Shown here: piece by piece, positions 17,954 to 26,660 of the stretch
How the letters are laid out: each line of letters begins with the position of its first letter
Position numbering within the stretch: position 1 is the first letter of the stretch
Assembly: GCA_000474255.1 (NCBI GenBank)
Contig: BATO01000058.1
Span: forward strand, 1-41,684
DNA length: 41,684 nt
Source of the DNA: Aquipseudomonas alcaligenes MRY13-0052
GTDB taxonomy: Bacteria; Pseudomonadota; Gammaproteobacteria; Pseudomonadales; Pseudomonadaceae
Direction of reading: 5' to 3'
Made by a program: the position numbers and the translations under genes
The notes under the pieces: generated by a model
Seen by the model: only the letters and a program-made list of their open reading frames with translations
The model's database searches: none
What the model was told of the DNA's origin: nothing

Positions 17954-17966
17954 TTGGAGACCAACG

Positions 17967-19232
17967 ATGCTCACTGCCTCCCGGCAGGCGCTGCCGCCTG
18001 TTCGCACCCTCACCCTAGCCATCGCCGGCTGCACCCTGGCCCCCTTCGCCCAGGCTGACTTCATCAAGGACAGCACGGCGACCCTCGAAGCCCGCAACAT
18101 CTACCTGAACCGCGACTTCCGCGATGGCGACGGCCAGTCCCGCCGCGACGAATGGGCCCAGGGCTTCATCCTCAACATCGAATCCGGCTACACCGAAGGC
18201 ACCGTCGGCTTCGGCCTGGACGCCCTCGGCATGCTCGGTATCAAGCTCGACTCCGGTCGCGGCCAGAGCGGCACCGACCTGCTGCCGGTGCAGGACGACG
18301 GCGGCACCCCGGACGAATACGGCAAGCTCGGCCTCACCGCCAAGGTGCGTTTCTCCAAGAGCGAGCTGCGCCTGGGCAGCCACATCCCCGAGCTGCCGGT
18401 GGTCAAGGCCAGCGACAGCCGCATCCTGCCCCAGGTGTTCGAGGGCGGCCTGCTGACTTCCAAGGAACTCGACGGCCTGACCTTCAACGGTGGCCGCCTG
18501 CGCGAGGTCAAGGACCGCGCCTCGACCAACTCCGAAGACCTCGCCCTGAACAACAAGAACCGCCGCTTCGCCAGCGGTGCCAGCGGCTCGCACTTCGACC
18601 TGGCCGGCGCCGACTACGCCTTCAGCAAGCAGCTCACCGGGCGCTACTACTTCGCCGAGCTGGACGACGTCTACCGCCAGCACTTCTTCGGCCTGCTGGC
18701 CAGCCAGCCCCTGGGCAGCGGCACCCTCAGCGCCGACCTGCGCTACGCCATCAGCGACGACAGCGGCCGCGCCGACGCCGGCAAGGTGGACAACCGCGCC
18801 CTCAACGGCATGCTCAGCTACGGCCAGGGCAGCCACAAGGTCGGCCTCGGCTACCAGCGCATGAGCGGCGACACCGGCTTCGCCTACATCGATGGCACCG
18901 ACCCCTTCCTGGTCAACTTCGTGCAGATCAACGACTTCGCCAACGCCGACCAGCGTTCCTGGCAGGCCCGCTACGACCTGGACTTCACCGCCATGGGCGT
19001 GCCTGGCCTGAGCTTCATGACCCGCTACATCACCAGCGACAACGCCGAGGTCACCAACAGCGCCGAGGAAGGCCGCGAATGGGAGCGCGACGTCGAATTC
19101 AAGTACGTGGTGCAGAGTGGCACGCTCAAGGACCTCACCTTCCGCGCCCGCCACGCCGGCTTCCGTTCCAACTTCGCCCGTGACGCGGACGAGCTGCGCC
19201 TGATCGTCAGCTACGCCCTGCCGATCTGGTGA
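17967..19232 (+). CDS. opdH: OprD-family outer-membrane porin, OpdH type
   Basis: This is a substrate-specific outer-membrane channel, in this context for tricarboxylates such as cis-aconitate or citrate. From the ATG at 17967 (behind GGAGA) it has 421 residues with a signal peptide of about 30 (ending APFAQA). The mature start DFIKDSTATLEARNIYLNRDFRD and the C-terminal aromatic-rich strands (RLIVSYALPIW) are typical of OprD porins. It is divergent from tctD and 31 bases ahead of tctC, the same order as in P. aeruginosa. Confidence 0.92.
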   Translation: MLTASRQALPPVRTLTLAIAGCTLAPFAQADFIKDSTATLEARNIYLNRDFRDGDGQSRRDEWAQGFILNIESGYTEGTVGFGLDALGMLGIKLDSGRGQSGTDLLPVQDDGGTPDEYGKLGLTAKVRFSKSELRLGSHIPELPVVKASDSRILPQVFEGGLLTSKELDGLTFNGGRLREVKDRASTNSEDLALNNKNRRFASGASGSHFDLAGADYAFSKQLTGRYYFAELDDVYRQHFFGLLASQPLGSGTLSADLRYAISDDSGRADAGKVDNRALNGMLSYGQGSHKVGLGYQRMSGDTGFAYIDGTDPFLVNFVQINDFANADQRSWQARYDLDFTAMGVPGLSFMTRYITSDNAEVTNSAEEGREWERDVEFKYVVQSGTLKDLTFRARHAGFRSNFARDADELRLIVSYALPIW

Positions 19233-19263
19233 TCCACAATAAGACTCCACAGGAGAACCCCCG

Positions 19264-20241
19264 ATGAAGATCGCTCTCACCCGCCTCGCCCTCGCCGCAT
19301 CCTGCCTGCTGCTCTCCAGCCAGTTGCTGGCTGAGCCCAAGCGCCCCGAGTGCATCGCCCCGGCCGCGCCCGGCGGCGGCTTCGACCTCACCTGCAAGCT
19401 GGCGCAAAGCGCCCTGATGGACGCCAAGCTGCTGAGCAAGCCGATGCGCGTCACCTACATGCCCGGCGGCGTCGGCGCGGTGGCCTACAACGCCGTGGTC
19501 GCCCAGCGCCCCGGTGACGCCGGCACCCTCACCGCCTGGTCCAGCGGCTCGCTGCTCAACCTCGCCCAGGGCAAGTTCGGCCGCTTCGACGAGAACGCCG
19601 TGCGCTGGCTGGCCGGCATCGGCACCAGCTACGGCGCCATCGCCGTGCGTAACGATTCGCCCTACAAGAACCTCGACGACCTGGTCAAAGCCCTCAAGGC
19701 CGACCCGGGCAAGGTGGTGATCGGATCCTCCGGCACCGTCGGCAGCCAGGACTGGATGCAGACCGCGCTACTGGCCAAGGCCGCCGGTATCGACCCGCGC
19801 AACCTGCGCTACGTGGCCCTGGAAGGCGGCGGCGAGATCGCCACCGCGCTGCTCGGCGGGCACATCCAGGTGGGTAGCACCGACATCTCCGACTCCATGC
19901 CGCACATCCTCGCCGGCAACATGCGCATCCTCGCCGTGCTCTCCGACGAACGCCTGCCGGGTGAGGACAAGGCCAACATCCCCACCGCCAAGGAACAGGG
20001 CTACGACATCAACTGGCCGGTGGTGCGTGGCTTCTACCTCGGGCCCAAGGTCAGCGACGAGGACTACGCCTGGTGGAAGGCCGCCTTCGACCAGTTGCTG
20101 GCCTCCGAGGACTTCGCCAAGCTGCGCGACCAGCGCGAGCTGTTCCCCTTCGCCATGACCGGCCCGGAACTGGACGCCTACGTGAAAACGCGCGTCGCCC
20201 AGTACAAGCAGATGGCCCAGGAATTCGGCCTGACCCAATAA
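19264..20241 (+). CDS. tctC: tricarboxylate-binding periplasmic protein TctC
   Basis: TctC is the periplasmic receptor of the TctABC secondary transporter (Bug/TctC family). The 325-residue precursor has a signal peptide (to ...SSQLLA) and the family start IAPAAPGGGFDLTCKL. Further matches are YMPGGVGAVAYNAV and IGSSGTVGSQDW, ending with QYKQMAQEFG. CAGGAG precedes the ATG. It delivers ligand to TctA-TctB encoded immediately downstream. Confidence 0.94.
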   Translation: MKIALTRLALAASCLLLSSQLLAEPKRPECIAPAAPGGGFDLTCKLAQSALMDAKLLSKPMRVTYMPGGVGAVAYNAVVAQRPGDAGTLTAWSSGSLLNLAQGKFGRFDENAVRWLAGIGTSYGAIAVRNDSPYKNLDDLVKALKADPGKVVIGSSGTVGSQDWMQTALLAKAAGIDPRNLRYVALEGGGEIATALLGGHIQVGSTDISDSMPHILAGNMRILAVLSDERLPGEDKANIPTAKEQGYDINWPVVRGFYLGPKVSDEDYAWWKAAFDQLLASEDFAKLRDQRELFPFAMTGPELDAYVKTRVAQYKQMAQEFGLTQ

Positions 20242-20255
20242 GGCTCACCGCCGCA

Positions 20256-20281
20256 GCCGGCTGAGCGCCCCGCCAGCCGGC
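20256..20281 (+). other. hairpin in the tctC-tctB spacer
   Basis: GCCGGCT (20256-20262) pairs with AGCCGGC (20275-20281) across 12 bases. It sits just after tctC in the 72-base gap before tctB. No T-run follows. In operons for binding-protein transporters, such hairpins commonly stabilise the upstream mRNA so that the binding protein is made in excess. Confidence 0.45.
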
Positions 20282-20313
20282 CCTCCGCGCCTTCGATCCG
20301 CGAGGAATTCACC

Positions 20314-20769
20314 ATGCTTTTTCAACGCCTGTTCAGTCTGGGCTGGCTCGCTGCATGCCTGGTTTTTGCCGTGCTGGCCTGGGACTACCACGCCGCCTTC
20401 TCCTACGAGCCGGTCGGCCCGCGCGCCTTCCCCCTGCTGATGCTGGGGCTGATGGCCGCCGCGCTGGTCTGGCTGACGCTGCGCCCCACCCCGGTGGCGC
20501 ACACGCACGACGAGCAGCCGCTGGACGCCGCCAGCCTGCGCAAGGTGGCCGCCTGCATCGCCCTGCTGCTGGTCTACGCCGGGCTCTTCGAGCCGCTGGG
20601 CTTCATCCTCTCCAGCAGCCTCGTCGGCGTCTTCATGGCGCGCCTCTACGGCGGCCGCTGGCTGCCCAGTGCCATCGCCGCGCTGCTGATCAGCGTCGGC
20701 CTCTACCTGCTGTTCGACAAGACCCTCGACGTGCCGCTGCCGCTGGGCGTCCTCGACTTCCTGGAGTGA
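20314..20769 (+). CDS. tctB: tricarboxylate transporter small membrane subunit TctB
   Basis: TctB is the small membrane subunit of the tripartite tricarboxylate transporter. The 151-residue protein has four hydrophobic spans (about 5-25, 36-52, 75-100 and 115-140) and the TctB pattern YEPVGPRAFPLLMLGLM. GAGGAA lies ahead of the ATG, and the stop is 4 bases from tctA. Confidence 0.92.
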   Translation: MLFQRLFSLGWLAACLVFAVLAWDYHAAFSYEPVGPRAFPLLMLGLMAAALVWLTLRPTPVAHTHDEQPLDAASLRKVAACIALLLVYAGLFEPLGFILSSSLVGVFMARLYGGRWLPSAIAALLISVGLYLLFDKTLDVPLPLGVLDFLE

Positions 20770-20773
20770 TGAC

Positions 20774-22288
20774 ATGGAAACCTTGAGCTACCTGGGCCAG
20801 GGCTTCGGCGTTGCCCTTTCCCCCTACAACCTGGTCACTGCGCTGGTGGGCACCCTGATCGGTACCATCGTCGGCCTGCTGCCGGGCCTCGGCCCGATCA
20901 ACGGCGTGGCCCTGCTGATTCCGGTGGCCTTCGCCCTCGGCCTGCCACCGGAGTCGGCGCTGATCCTCCTCGCCGCCGTCTACCTGGGCTGCGAATACGG
21001 TGGGCGCATCAGCTCCATCCTGCTCAACATCCCCGGTGAAGCCTCCACCGTGATGACCACCCTCGACGGCTACCCCATGGCCCGCCAGGGCCTGGCCGGC
21101 GTGGCCCTGTCGCTGTCGGCCTGGAGTTCCTTCATCGGCGCCTTCATCGCCACCTGCGGCATGGTGCTGTTCGCCCCGCTGCTGGCCAAGTGGGCCATCG
21201 CCTTCGGCCCGGCGGAGTACTTCGTGCTCATGGTCTTCGCCATCGTCGCCCTGGGCGGCATGGCCGGCGACCGGCCGATGAAAACCTTCATCGCCGCCCT
21301 GCTCGGCCTGTTCCTCTCCACCATCGGTATCGACGCCAACAGCGGCGTGTACCGCTTCACCTTCGACAGCATCCACGTCGCCGACGGCATCCAGTTCGTG
21401 GTGCTGGTACTGGGCCTGTTCTCGGTGAGCGAGATCCTCCTGTTGCTGGAGAAGACTCACCACGGCCACGTTGCGGTGAAGGCCACCGGGCGCATGCTGT
21501 TCAACGTCAAGGAGGCCGCTTCGGTGGCCGTGGTCAACCTGCGCTGCGGGGTCATGGGCTTCATCCTCGGCGTGCTGCCCGGTGCTGGCGCCACCCTGGC
21601 CAGCGCCGTGGCCTACATGACCGAGAAGAAGCTGGCCGGCGACAGCGGCACGTTCGGCAAGGGCGACATGCGCGGCCTGGCGGCACCGGAAACCGCCATC
21701 GGCGCCTCCGCCTGCGGCGCCATGGTGCCGATGCTGACCCTCGGCGTTCCCGGCTCCGGCACCACCGCGGTGATGATCGGCGCGCTGACGCTCTACAACA
21801 TCACCCCCGGCCCGATGCTGTTCCAGCAGCAACCGGACATCGTCTGGGGCCTGATCGCCTCGCTGTTCATCGCCAACCTCATGCTGGTGATCCTCAACAT
21901 CCCGATGATCCGGTTGTTCACCCGCATCCTCAACGTGCCCAACTGGGTGCTGGTGCCGGTGATCGCCATCATCACCTCCATCGGCGTCTACGCCGTGCAC
22001 GCCACCACCTTCGACCTGTTCCTGATGGTCGCCATCGGCATCTTCGGCTACATCCTGCGCAAGCTGGACTTCCCCCTGTCGCCGCTGCTGCTGGGCTTCA
22101 TCCTCGGCGGGCTGATGGAGCAGAACCTGCGCCGTGCGCTGTCCATCTCCAACGGTGAGCTGGGCATCCTCTGGTCCAGCCCCATCACCCTCGGCACCTG
22201 GGCCCTGGTGCTGGTGATGCTGGCCCTGCCGCTGGTGCGCATCTGGCGCCGCCGCAGCGCCCAGCGCAAGGCCCTGGCCGGTGCCTGA
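20774..22288 (+). CDS. tctA: tricarboxylate transporter large membrane subunit TctA
   Basis: TctA is the main translocating subunit of the ion-driven TctABC system in the inner membrane. The 504-residue, multi-span protein has the family motifs GLLPGLGPINGVALLIP, ILLNIPGEASTVMTTLDGYPMARQG and GVLPGAGATLASAVAY. Later come GAMVPMLTLGVPGSGTTAVMIGAL and PLLLGFILGGLMEQNLRRAL. It is coupled to tctB (4 bases) and overlaps the next gene by 8 bases. Confidence 0.96.
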   Translation: METLSYLGQGFGVALSPYNLVTALVGTLIGTIVGLLPGLGPINGVALLIPVAFALGLPPESALILLAAVYLGCEYGGRISSILLNIPGEASTVMTTLDGYPMARQGLAGVALSLSAWSSFIGAFIATCGMVLFAPLLAKWAIAFGPAEYFVLMVFAIVALGGMAGDRPMKTFIAALLGLFLSTIGIDANSGVYRFTFDSIHVADGIQFVVLVLGLFSVSEILLLLEKTHHGHVAVKATGRMLFNVKEAASVAVVNLRCGVMGFILGVLPGAGATLASAVAYMTEKKLAGDSGTFGKGDMRGLAAPETAIGASACGAMVPMLTLGVPGSGTTAVMIGALTLYNITPGPMLFQQQPDIVWGLIASLFIANLMLVILNIPMIRLFTRILNVPNWVLVPVIAIITSIGVYAVHATTFDLFLMVAIGIFGYILRKLDFPLSPLLLGFILGGLMEQNLRRALSISNGELGILWSSPITLGTWALVLVMLALPLVRIWRRRSAQRKALAGA

Positions 22289-23312
22289 GGGATGGCGCGC
22301 CTGGTGGGCCACCCCGCTAGTGGGCGCGGTGGGCGGGCTGCTGGCCAGCCTCGCCCACTGGCCGCTGCCCTGGATGATCGGCGCCCTGGTGGCGGTCATC
22401 CTGTTCCGCTGCACCACCCCCTGGCAGATCCGTGATCTGCCAGGGGGCCGCAAGACCGGGCAATGGATCATCGGCATCGGCATCGGCCTGCACTTCTCCC
22501 CCGCCGTGGTGGAGCAGGTGCTGGCGCACTTCTGGCTGATCCTCTTCGGCGCCCTGTTCACCACCCTCTCCAGCGCCGCCGCCGTGTGGCTGCTGCGGCG
22601 CACCGGGGAAGACCCGGCCACCGCCTTCTTCTCCAGCATGCCCGGCGGCTCGGGGGAGATGGTCAACCTCGGCCTGCGCAACGGCGCCTCCCCCAGCCGC
22701 GTGGCGGCCGGGCAGAGCCTGCGCGTGGTGGCCGTGGTGCTCTGCGTGCCGGCGGTGTTCAAGCTGCTGCTGGGCGACGGCCCGGCGCTGCACCCGGTCG
22801 CGCCGGTGGACTGGGCCTGGCTGGCCCTACTGGTGCCCGCCGGCGGCCTGCTGGCGCTGCTCTGGCAACGCCTGCGCCAGCCCAACCCCTGGCTGTTCGG
22901 ACCGCTGCTGGTCAGCGCCACCGCCAGCATCCTCTACGACCTGCACCTGGGCCTGCCCCCCGGCGCCAGCCAGGTCGGCCAGTTGCTGATCGGCAGCGGC
23001 CTGGGCTGCCACTTCGATCGCGCCTTCTTCCGCCGCGCCCCCAGCTTCCTCGCCCGCACTTTGCTGGGCACCGCACTGATGATCGGCGCCGCCACCCTCT
23101 GCGCCCTCGGCCTGGGCTGGCTCACCGCCCTGGACATACGCTCGCTGACCCTGGGCATGATGCCCGGCGGCATCGCCGAGATGAGCCTCACCGCCGAGAC
23201 CCTGCAGCTCTCCGTCCCCCTGGTCACCGCCTTGCAGGTGCTGCGCCTGCTGCTGGTGCTGTTCCTCGCCGAACCCATCTACCGCCGCTGGCGCCAGCGC
23301 GCCCGCCCGTAG
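22281..23312 (+). CDS. AbrB-family inner-membrane protein (ammonia monooxygenase-like, AbrB duplication)
   Basis: This 343-residue hydrophobic protein has about ten membrane spans arranged as two similar halves. The repeated motif appears as SSMPGGSGEMVNLG (near 117) and GMMPGGIAEMSLTAETL (near 290), the hallmark of the AbrB-duplication membrane family, which is not a DNA-binding protein despite its name. It starts at a GTG inside the end of tctA (8-base overlap), so it is probably made with the transporter. A role as accessory or independent organic-acid transporter is inference. Confidence 0.85.
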   Translation: MPEGWRAWWATPLVGAVGGLLASLAHWPLPWMIGALVAVILFRCTTPWQIRDLPGGRKTGQWIIGIGIGLHFSPAVVEQVLAHFWLILFGALFTTLSSAAAVWLLRRTGEDPATAFFSSMPGGSGEMVNLGLRNGASPSRVAAGQSLRVVAVVLCVPAVFKLLLGDGPALHPVAPVDWAWLALLVPAGGLLALLWQRLRQPNPWLFGPLLVSATASILYDLHLGLPPGASQVGQLLIGSGLGCHFDRAFFRRAPSFLARTLLGTALMIGAATLCALGLGWLTALDIRSLTLGMMPGGIAEMSLTAETLQLSVPLVTALQVLRLLLVLFLAEPIYRRWRQRARP

Positions 23313-23344
23313 GTTGGCACCCAGTACAGCGAGGCCGTATCGCG

Positions 23345-23375
23345 AATGGATTGGCTCCCACGAGGAGCGGCCATT
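23345..23375. repeat. REP-like imperfect palindrome
   Basis: AATGG (23345-23349) pairs with CCATT (23371-23375), and inside it GCTCC (23354-23358) pairs with GGAGC (23364-23368). It lies in the 148-base gap between the AbrB-family gene and the DUF6279 lipoprotein gene. Similar sequences are common between Pseudomonas genes. It could also end the tct operon transcript. Confidence 0.5.
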
Positions 23376-23460
23376 TGATTAACGGATATGTCCCCACGCT
23401 CCGCTTGGCGGGGGCCCTGTCCTATCCTCTTGGCCATGCCCTGCCGCCCACGGTGATCCC

Positions 23461-24327
23461 ATGCCGCGTCCGCGCGCCCTCGCGCCCCTCCGCTGGCTGC
23501 CGCTCTTCGCGGCGCTGCTGCTTCTCGGCGCCTGCAGCCGCCTGGACCTCGCCTACCGCAACCTCGATTGGCTGATCCCCTGGTCCATCGCCGACTACGT
23601 CAGCCTGCACAAGGCCCAGCGCGCCTGGCTGGAACCGCGCATTCAGGCACACCTGCGCTGGCACTGCAGCACCCAGTTGCCACGCTACGCCGCCTGGCTG
23701 CAGGAGGTGGCAACCCTGGGCCAGGCCGAGCGACTGGATGCCGGGCAACTGCTCGAGCACATGCAGGGGTTCAAGGAAGCCATCGACGCCGTCGCCGTGG
23801 AGATCACCCCCACCAGCGTTTCGCTGCTGCAGGGGCTCGACCCCGAGCAGGTGGAGGAACTGAACACCTCGCTGGACGAGAAGGAACGCAAGCTGCGCAA
23901 GGAGCACCTGATCCCGCGTGACGAGCAGGTCGAACAGCGCCGCGAACGCATGGAGAAACGCCTCAAGCCCTGGTTCGGCACGCTCTCCGCCCAGCAGCAG
24001 GCGAAAGTGGATGCCTGGGCCGAAAGCCTCGGCGACAGCAACCTGTTGTGGGTGGATAACCGCAGGCTCTGGCAATCAGCCCTGCGCAGCGCCCTCGCCG
24101 AGCGCGACAGCCAGGATTTCGCACCGCGCGTCGCGGCGCTGCTGCAGGACCGCGAAGCCTTCTGGAGCGACGCCTACCGGGCGCACTTCGCGCGCGGGCA
24201 GGTGGCCCTGTCGCAGTTGCTCGCCGACCTGTTCAATGCATCCAGCGCCAGCCAGCGCGAGCGCCTGCGCAGCCGCCTGCACGACCTGCAGCAGGACATC
24301 CGCCAGTTGCAGTGCCCGACGGCCTGA
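23461..24327 (+). CDS. DUF6279-type lipoprotein
   Basis: This 288-residue protein has a lipoprotein signal peptide with lipobox LLGAC (lipidated Cys25). A mature helical domain rich in Arg, Glu and Gln follows, starting RLDLAYRNLDWLIPWSIADYVSL and containing predicted long helices around KERKLRKEHLIPRDEQVEQRRERMEKRL. The pattern matches the DUF6279 lipoproteins of proteobacteria, whose function is unknown. The next residue after Cys is Ser, so outer-membrane sorting is expected. It ends 7 bases from a convergent gene. Confidence 0.8.
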   Translation: MPRPRALAPLRWLPLFAALLLLGACSRLDLAYRNLDWLIPWSIADYVSLHKAQRAWLEPRIQAHLRWHCSTQLPRYAAWLQEVATLGQAERLDAGQLLEHMQGFKEAIDAVAVEITPTSVSLLQGLDPEQVEELNTSLDEKERKLRKEHLIPRDEQVEQRRERMEKRLKPWFGTLSAQQQAKVDAWAESLGDSNLLWVDNRRLWQSALRSALAERDSQDFAPRVAALLQDREAFWSDAYRAHFARGQVALSQLLADLFNASSASQRERLRSRLHDLQQDIRQLQCPTA

Positions 24328-24334
24328 ACCCGCC

Positions 24335-24874
24335 TCAGCCGCGCAGGCGCGCGCCGATCCAGGCCAGCACTGCCGTGGCCAGGCACAGGTGGAACAGGTC
24401 GACCCGGGGAATCCCGAGCCAGTCGCCCTGGGTGCCGATCACCAGCCCCGCCAGCAGGAACGCCAGGGAGCCGGCCACCGCCAGCGGCCAGCGCCGGGAA
24501 CGCCCCGGCCAGGCCAGCGCCACCAGGGCCAGCGCATTGCCCACCAGCGCGACAGGGGGCGGCAGCAGCAGCATCGCCGCCGCCAGGGCCAGCAGCGCCA
24601 GGTGACGCGGCGCCCCCTGCAGCCAGACGAACGCTATCAGCGGCAAGCCAATGCGCGAGGAGACGAAGGCCAACTGGCGGTGCAGGTCATCGACGACGGT
24701 GAAGCCTGCATAGAGCACCGCCCCTGCCAGCGCCGCCAGGGCCATGGAGACGAAGCCCGCCGCCCGCCAGCCCTCGCGCTCACGGCCATGGAGCCAGGCA
24801 GCCAGGAGGCAGGCGCTGGCCAGCAGCAGCTCGCCGCCGACATGGAGGATCAGCATCGGGGTGGAAGCGGGCAT
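24335..24874 (-). CDS. unknown polytopic membrane protein
   Basis: I do not recognise a named family. From the ATG at 24874 (MPASTPMLILHVGGELLL, AGGA upstream) it has 179 residues and about six hydrophobic spans separated by short Arg-rich loops. It sits between the convergent lipoprotein gene and ung. That is the place of a conserved hypothetical gene in P. aeruginosa (from memory). No catalytic motif is visible. Confidence 0.7.
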   Translation of the reverse strand: MPASTPMLILHVGGELLLASACLLAAWLHGREREGWRAAGFVSMALAALAGAVLYAGFTVVDDLHRQLAFVSSRIGLPLIAFVWLQGAPRHLALLALAAAMLLLPPPVALVGNALALVALAWPGRSRRWPLAVAGSLAFLLAGLVIGTQGDWLGIPRVDLFHLCLATAVLAWIGARLRG

Positions 24875-24982
24875 GGGGCGTCCTGTCGTGAGCCAATGGG
24901 GATGCACGGCAGGCTACAGCGCGGGGATGACCCGGCGCATGGCGGCTCGCGCCAAAGCGCGTGACGCCATGCGCCAGCGGCG

Positions 24983-25678
24983 TCAGAGCGGCGGCACGCT
25001 CCAATCGATGGGCGCCAGGCCGTGCTGCTCGAGGAACTTGTTGCAGCGGCTGAAGTGGCCGTTGCCGAGGAAGCCGCGGTAGGCCGACAGCGGCGAGGGG
25101 TGGGCGGAACGCAGCACCAGGTGCTTGGTGGAGTCGATCAGGCGCTGCTTGCTCTGCGCGTGGGCGCCCCAGAGCAGGAACACCAGGTTCGGCTGGTGCG
25201 CGCTGACGACCTCTATCACCCGGTCGGTGAAGGGCTGCCAGCCCTGGTTGGCGTGGGAACCGGCCCGGGCCTGCTCCACGGTCAGGGAGGTGTTGAGCAG
25301 CAGCACGCCCTGCTCGGCCCAGCTCTGCAAGTGGCCGTGGTCGGGCATGTCGATGTTCAGGTCGCGCTTGAGCTCCTTGTAGATGTTCAGCAGCGACGGC
25401 GGGATGGGCACGCCCGGCTGCACCGAGAAGCACAGGCCATGGGCCTGGCCAGGGCCGTGATAAGGGTCCTGGCCGATGATCACCACCTTCACCTCGTCCA
25501 GCGGCGTGGAGTTCAGCGCGTTGAAAATCATCGGGCCGGGCGGGAACACCACCTTGCCGGCGGCCTTCTCGGCGCGCAGGAACTCGCCCAGCGCCTTCAT
25601 GTAGGGCTTGTCGAACTCGTCACGCAGGGCCTCTTTCCAACCCGCTTCGAGCTTTATCCGATCAACGGTCTCGGTCAT
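24983..25678 (-). CDS. ung: uracil-DNA glycosylase
   Basis: Ung removes uracil from DNA to begin base-excision repair. The 231-residue protein is a typical family 1 enzyme. The catalytic Asp71 is in [18 protein letters not shown], the uracil-binding part is [10 protein letters not shown], and the His193 loop is [11 protein letters not shown]. It is divergent from the second HDOD gene. Confidence 0.98.
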   Translation of the reverse strand: MTETVDRIKLEAGWKEALRDEFDKPYMKALGEFLRAEKAAGKVVFPPGPMIFNALNSTPLDEVKVVIIGQDPYHGPGQAHGLCFSVQPGVPIPPSLLNIYKELKRDLNIDMPDHGHLQSWAEQGVLLLNTSLTVEQARAGSHANQGWQPFTDRVIEVVSAHQPNLVFLLWGAHAQSKQRLIDSTKHLVLRSAHPSPLSAYRGFLGNGHFSRCNKFLEQHGLAPIDWSVPPL

Positions 25679-25802
25679 CTCTCTTCCAGTTCTCTAGCGC
25701 CTTCCAGCGCGGATGAGGCGGGCGAAGGCCGCTCAATGGTCGGGCACCCTAAAAAATGCCCTCTACTCTTGTCAATCAAGGAGGACAAGGAGATCGCATC
25801 CG

Positions 25803-26654
25803 ATGGACAACCGCCACGATGGCCTGAAGTTCTCGCTCTACAGCAGCTTCCTCAAGGGCAACGCCAAGGTGCCGCAGATGCCGGAAACCTCGCTGCGCCT
25901 GCGCAAGCTGCTGGCATCCGAGCACGCCTCGCTGGAACAGGTCACCCGCCTGCTGCACAGCAACCCGCCGCTCGCCGCCTACCTGCTGCAATTCGCCGAG
26001 ACCCCGATGCTGCGCAACCTGCGCCAGGGCGTGAACCTGCAGGAGGTGATCGCGCGCCTGGGCATGCAGCGCCTCAACAACCTGGTGCTCAGCTTCGCCA
26101 TCCAGCACCTGTTCACCAGCCAGGACCCGGCCCTGCAGAAGGTCTTCCGCACCCGCTGGAATGCCGCCCTGCTCTGCGCCGCCCACAGCGCCTGCCTGGC
26201 CCAGTTGCTCACGCGCCTGCCCCTGGAAGACGCCCTGCTCGCCGGCCTGGTGCAGGACATCGGCAGCCTGCCGTTGCTCGACGAGTTGGAGCGCTGGCCG
26301 GAGGTCCCCCGCGAGGAGAGCGAGCTGCAGCGTCTCTGCGACCAGCTCTCCGCCGACATCGGGGTGATAGTGCTCACCAGTTGGAAGCTGCCGCCGCTGC
26401 TCATCGACTGCGCGCGCAACCGCAGCGACTGGTGCCGCGCGCACAAGGGCTCGGCGGACCTGGTGGACGTGGTGCAGGTGGCCCGCCAGTTGGCCGCGCG
26501 GGAACTCGACGATGAGCAGCTGGTGCAGCTACCCGCCTGGCAGCGCCTGCTGGGGGAACGCCTCGACAGCCTGCCGCCGGAGGCGGTACGCGCGGAGCTC
26601 GCCAGCGAGGTGGGCTTCTGGTTCAAGCTGCTCGGCGGCAAGGGCCACGCCTGA
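25803..26654 (+). CDS. HDOD domain protein (second copy)
   Basis: This 283-residue cytosolic protein has an HDOD domain over about 15-220 (VPQMPETSLRLRKLL, RLGMQRLNNLVLSFAIQHLF, AGLVQDIGSLPLLDELE). As with the other copy, the catalytic His-Asp pair of true HD hydrolases is not seen. I start at the ATG at 25803; AAGGAGG and a further GGAG lie within 25 bases upstream. It ends 6 bases from the convergent mmsR-like gene. A signalling scaffold role is family knowledge only. Confidence 0.85.
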   Translation: MDNRHDGLKFSLYSSFLKGNAKVPQMPETSLRLRKLLASEHASLEQVTRLLHSNPPLAAYLLQFAETPMLRNLRQGVNLQEVIARLGMQRLNNLVLSFAIQHLFTSQDPALQKVFRTRWNAALLCAAHSACLAQLLTRLPLEDALLAGLVQDIGSLPLLDELERWPEVPREESELQRLCDQLSADIGVIVLTSWKLPPLLIDCARNRSDWCRAHKGSADLVDVVQVARQLAARELDDEQLVQLPAWQRLLGERLDSLPPEAVRAELASEVGFWFKLLGGKGHA

Positions 26655-26660
26655 ATCGCA

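Noticed and set aside
18015-19454. 479-codon open frame on the minus strand
   Set aside because: It is antisense to opdH and the start of tctC; Ala/Gly/Val-rich shadow without motifs.
20690-22930. 746-codon open frame on the minus strand
   Set aside because: It lies entirely antisense to tctA and its neighbours, with a low-complexity Gln/Gly/Asp/His-rich translation typical of the reverse of a GC-rich gene.
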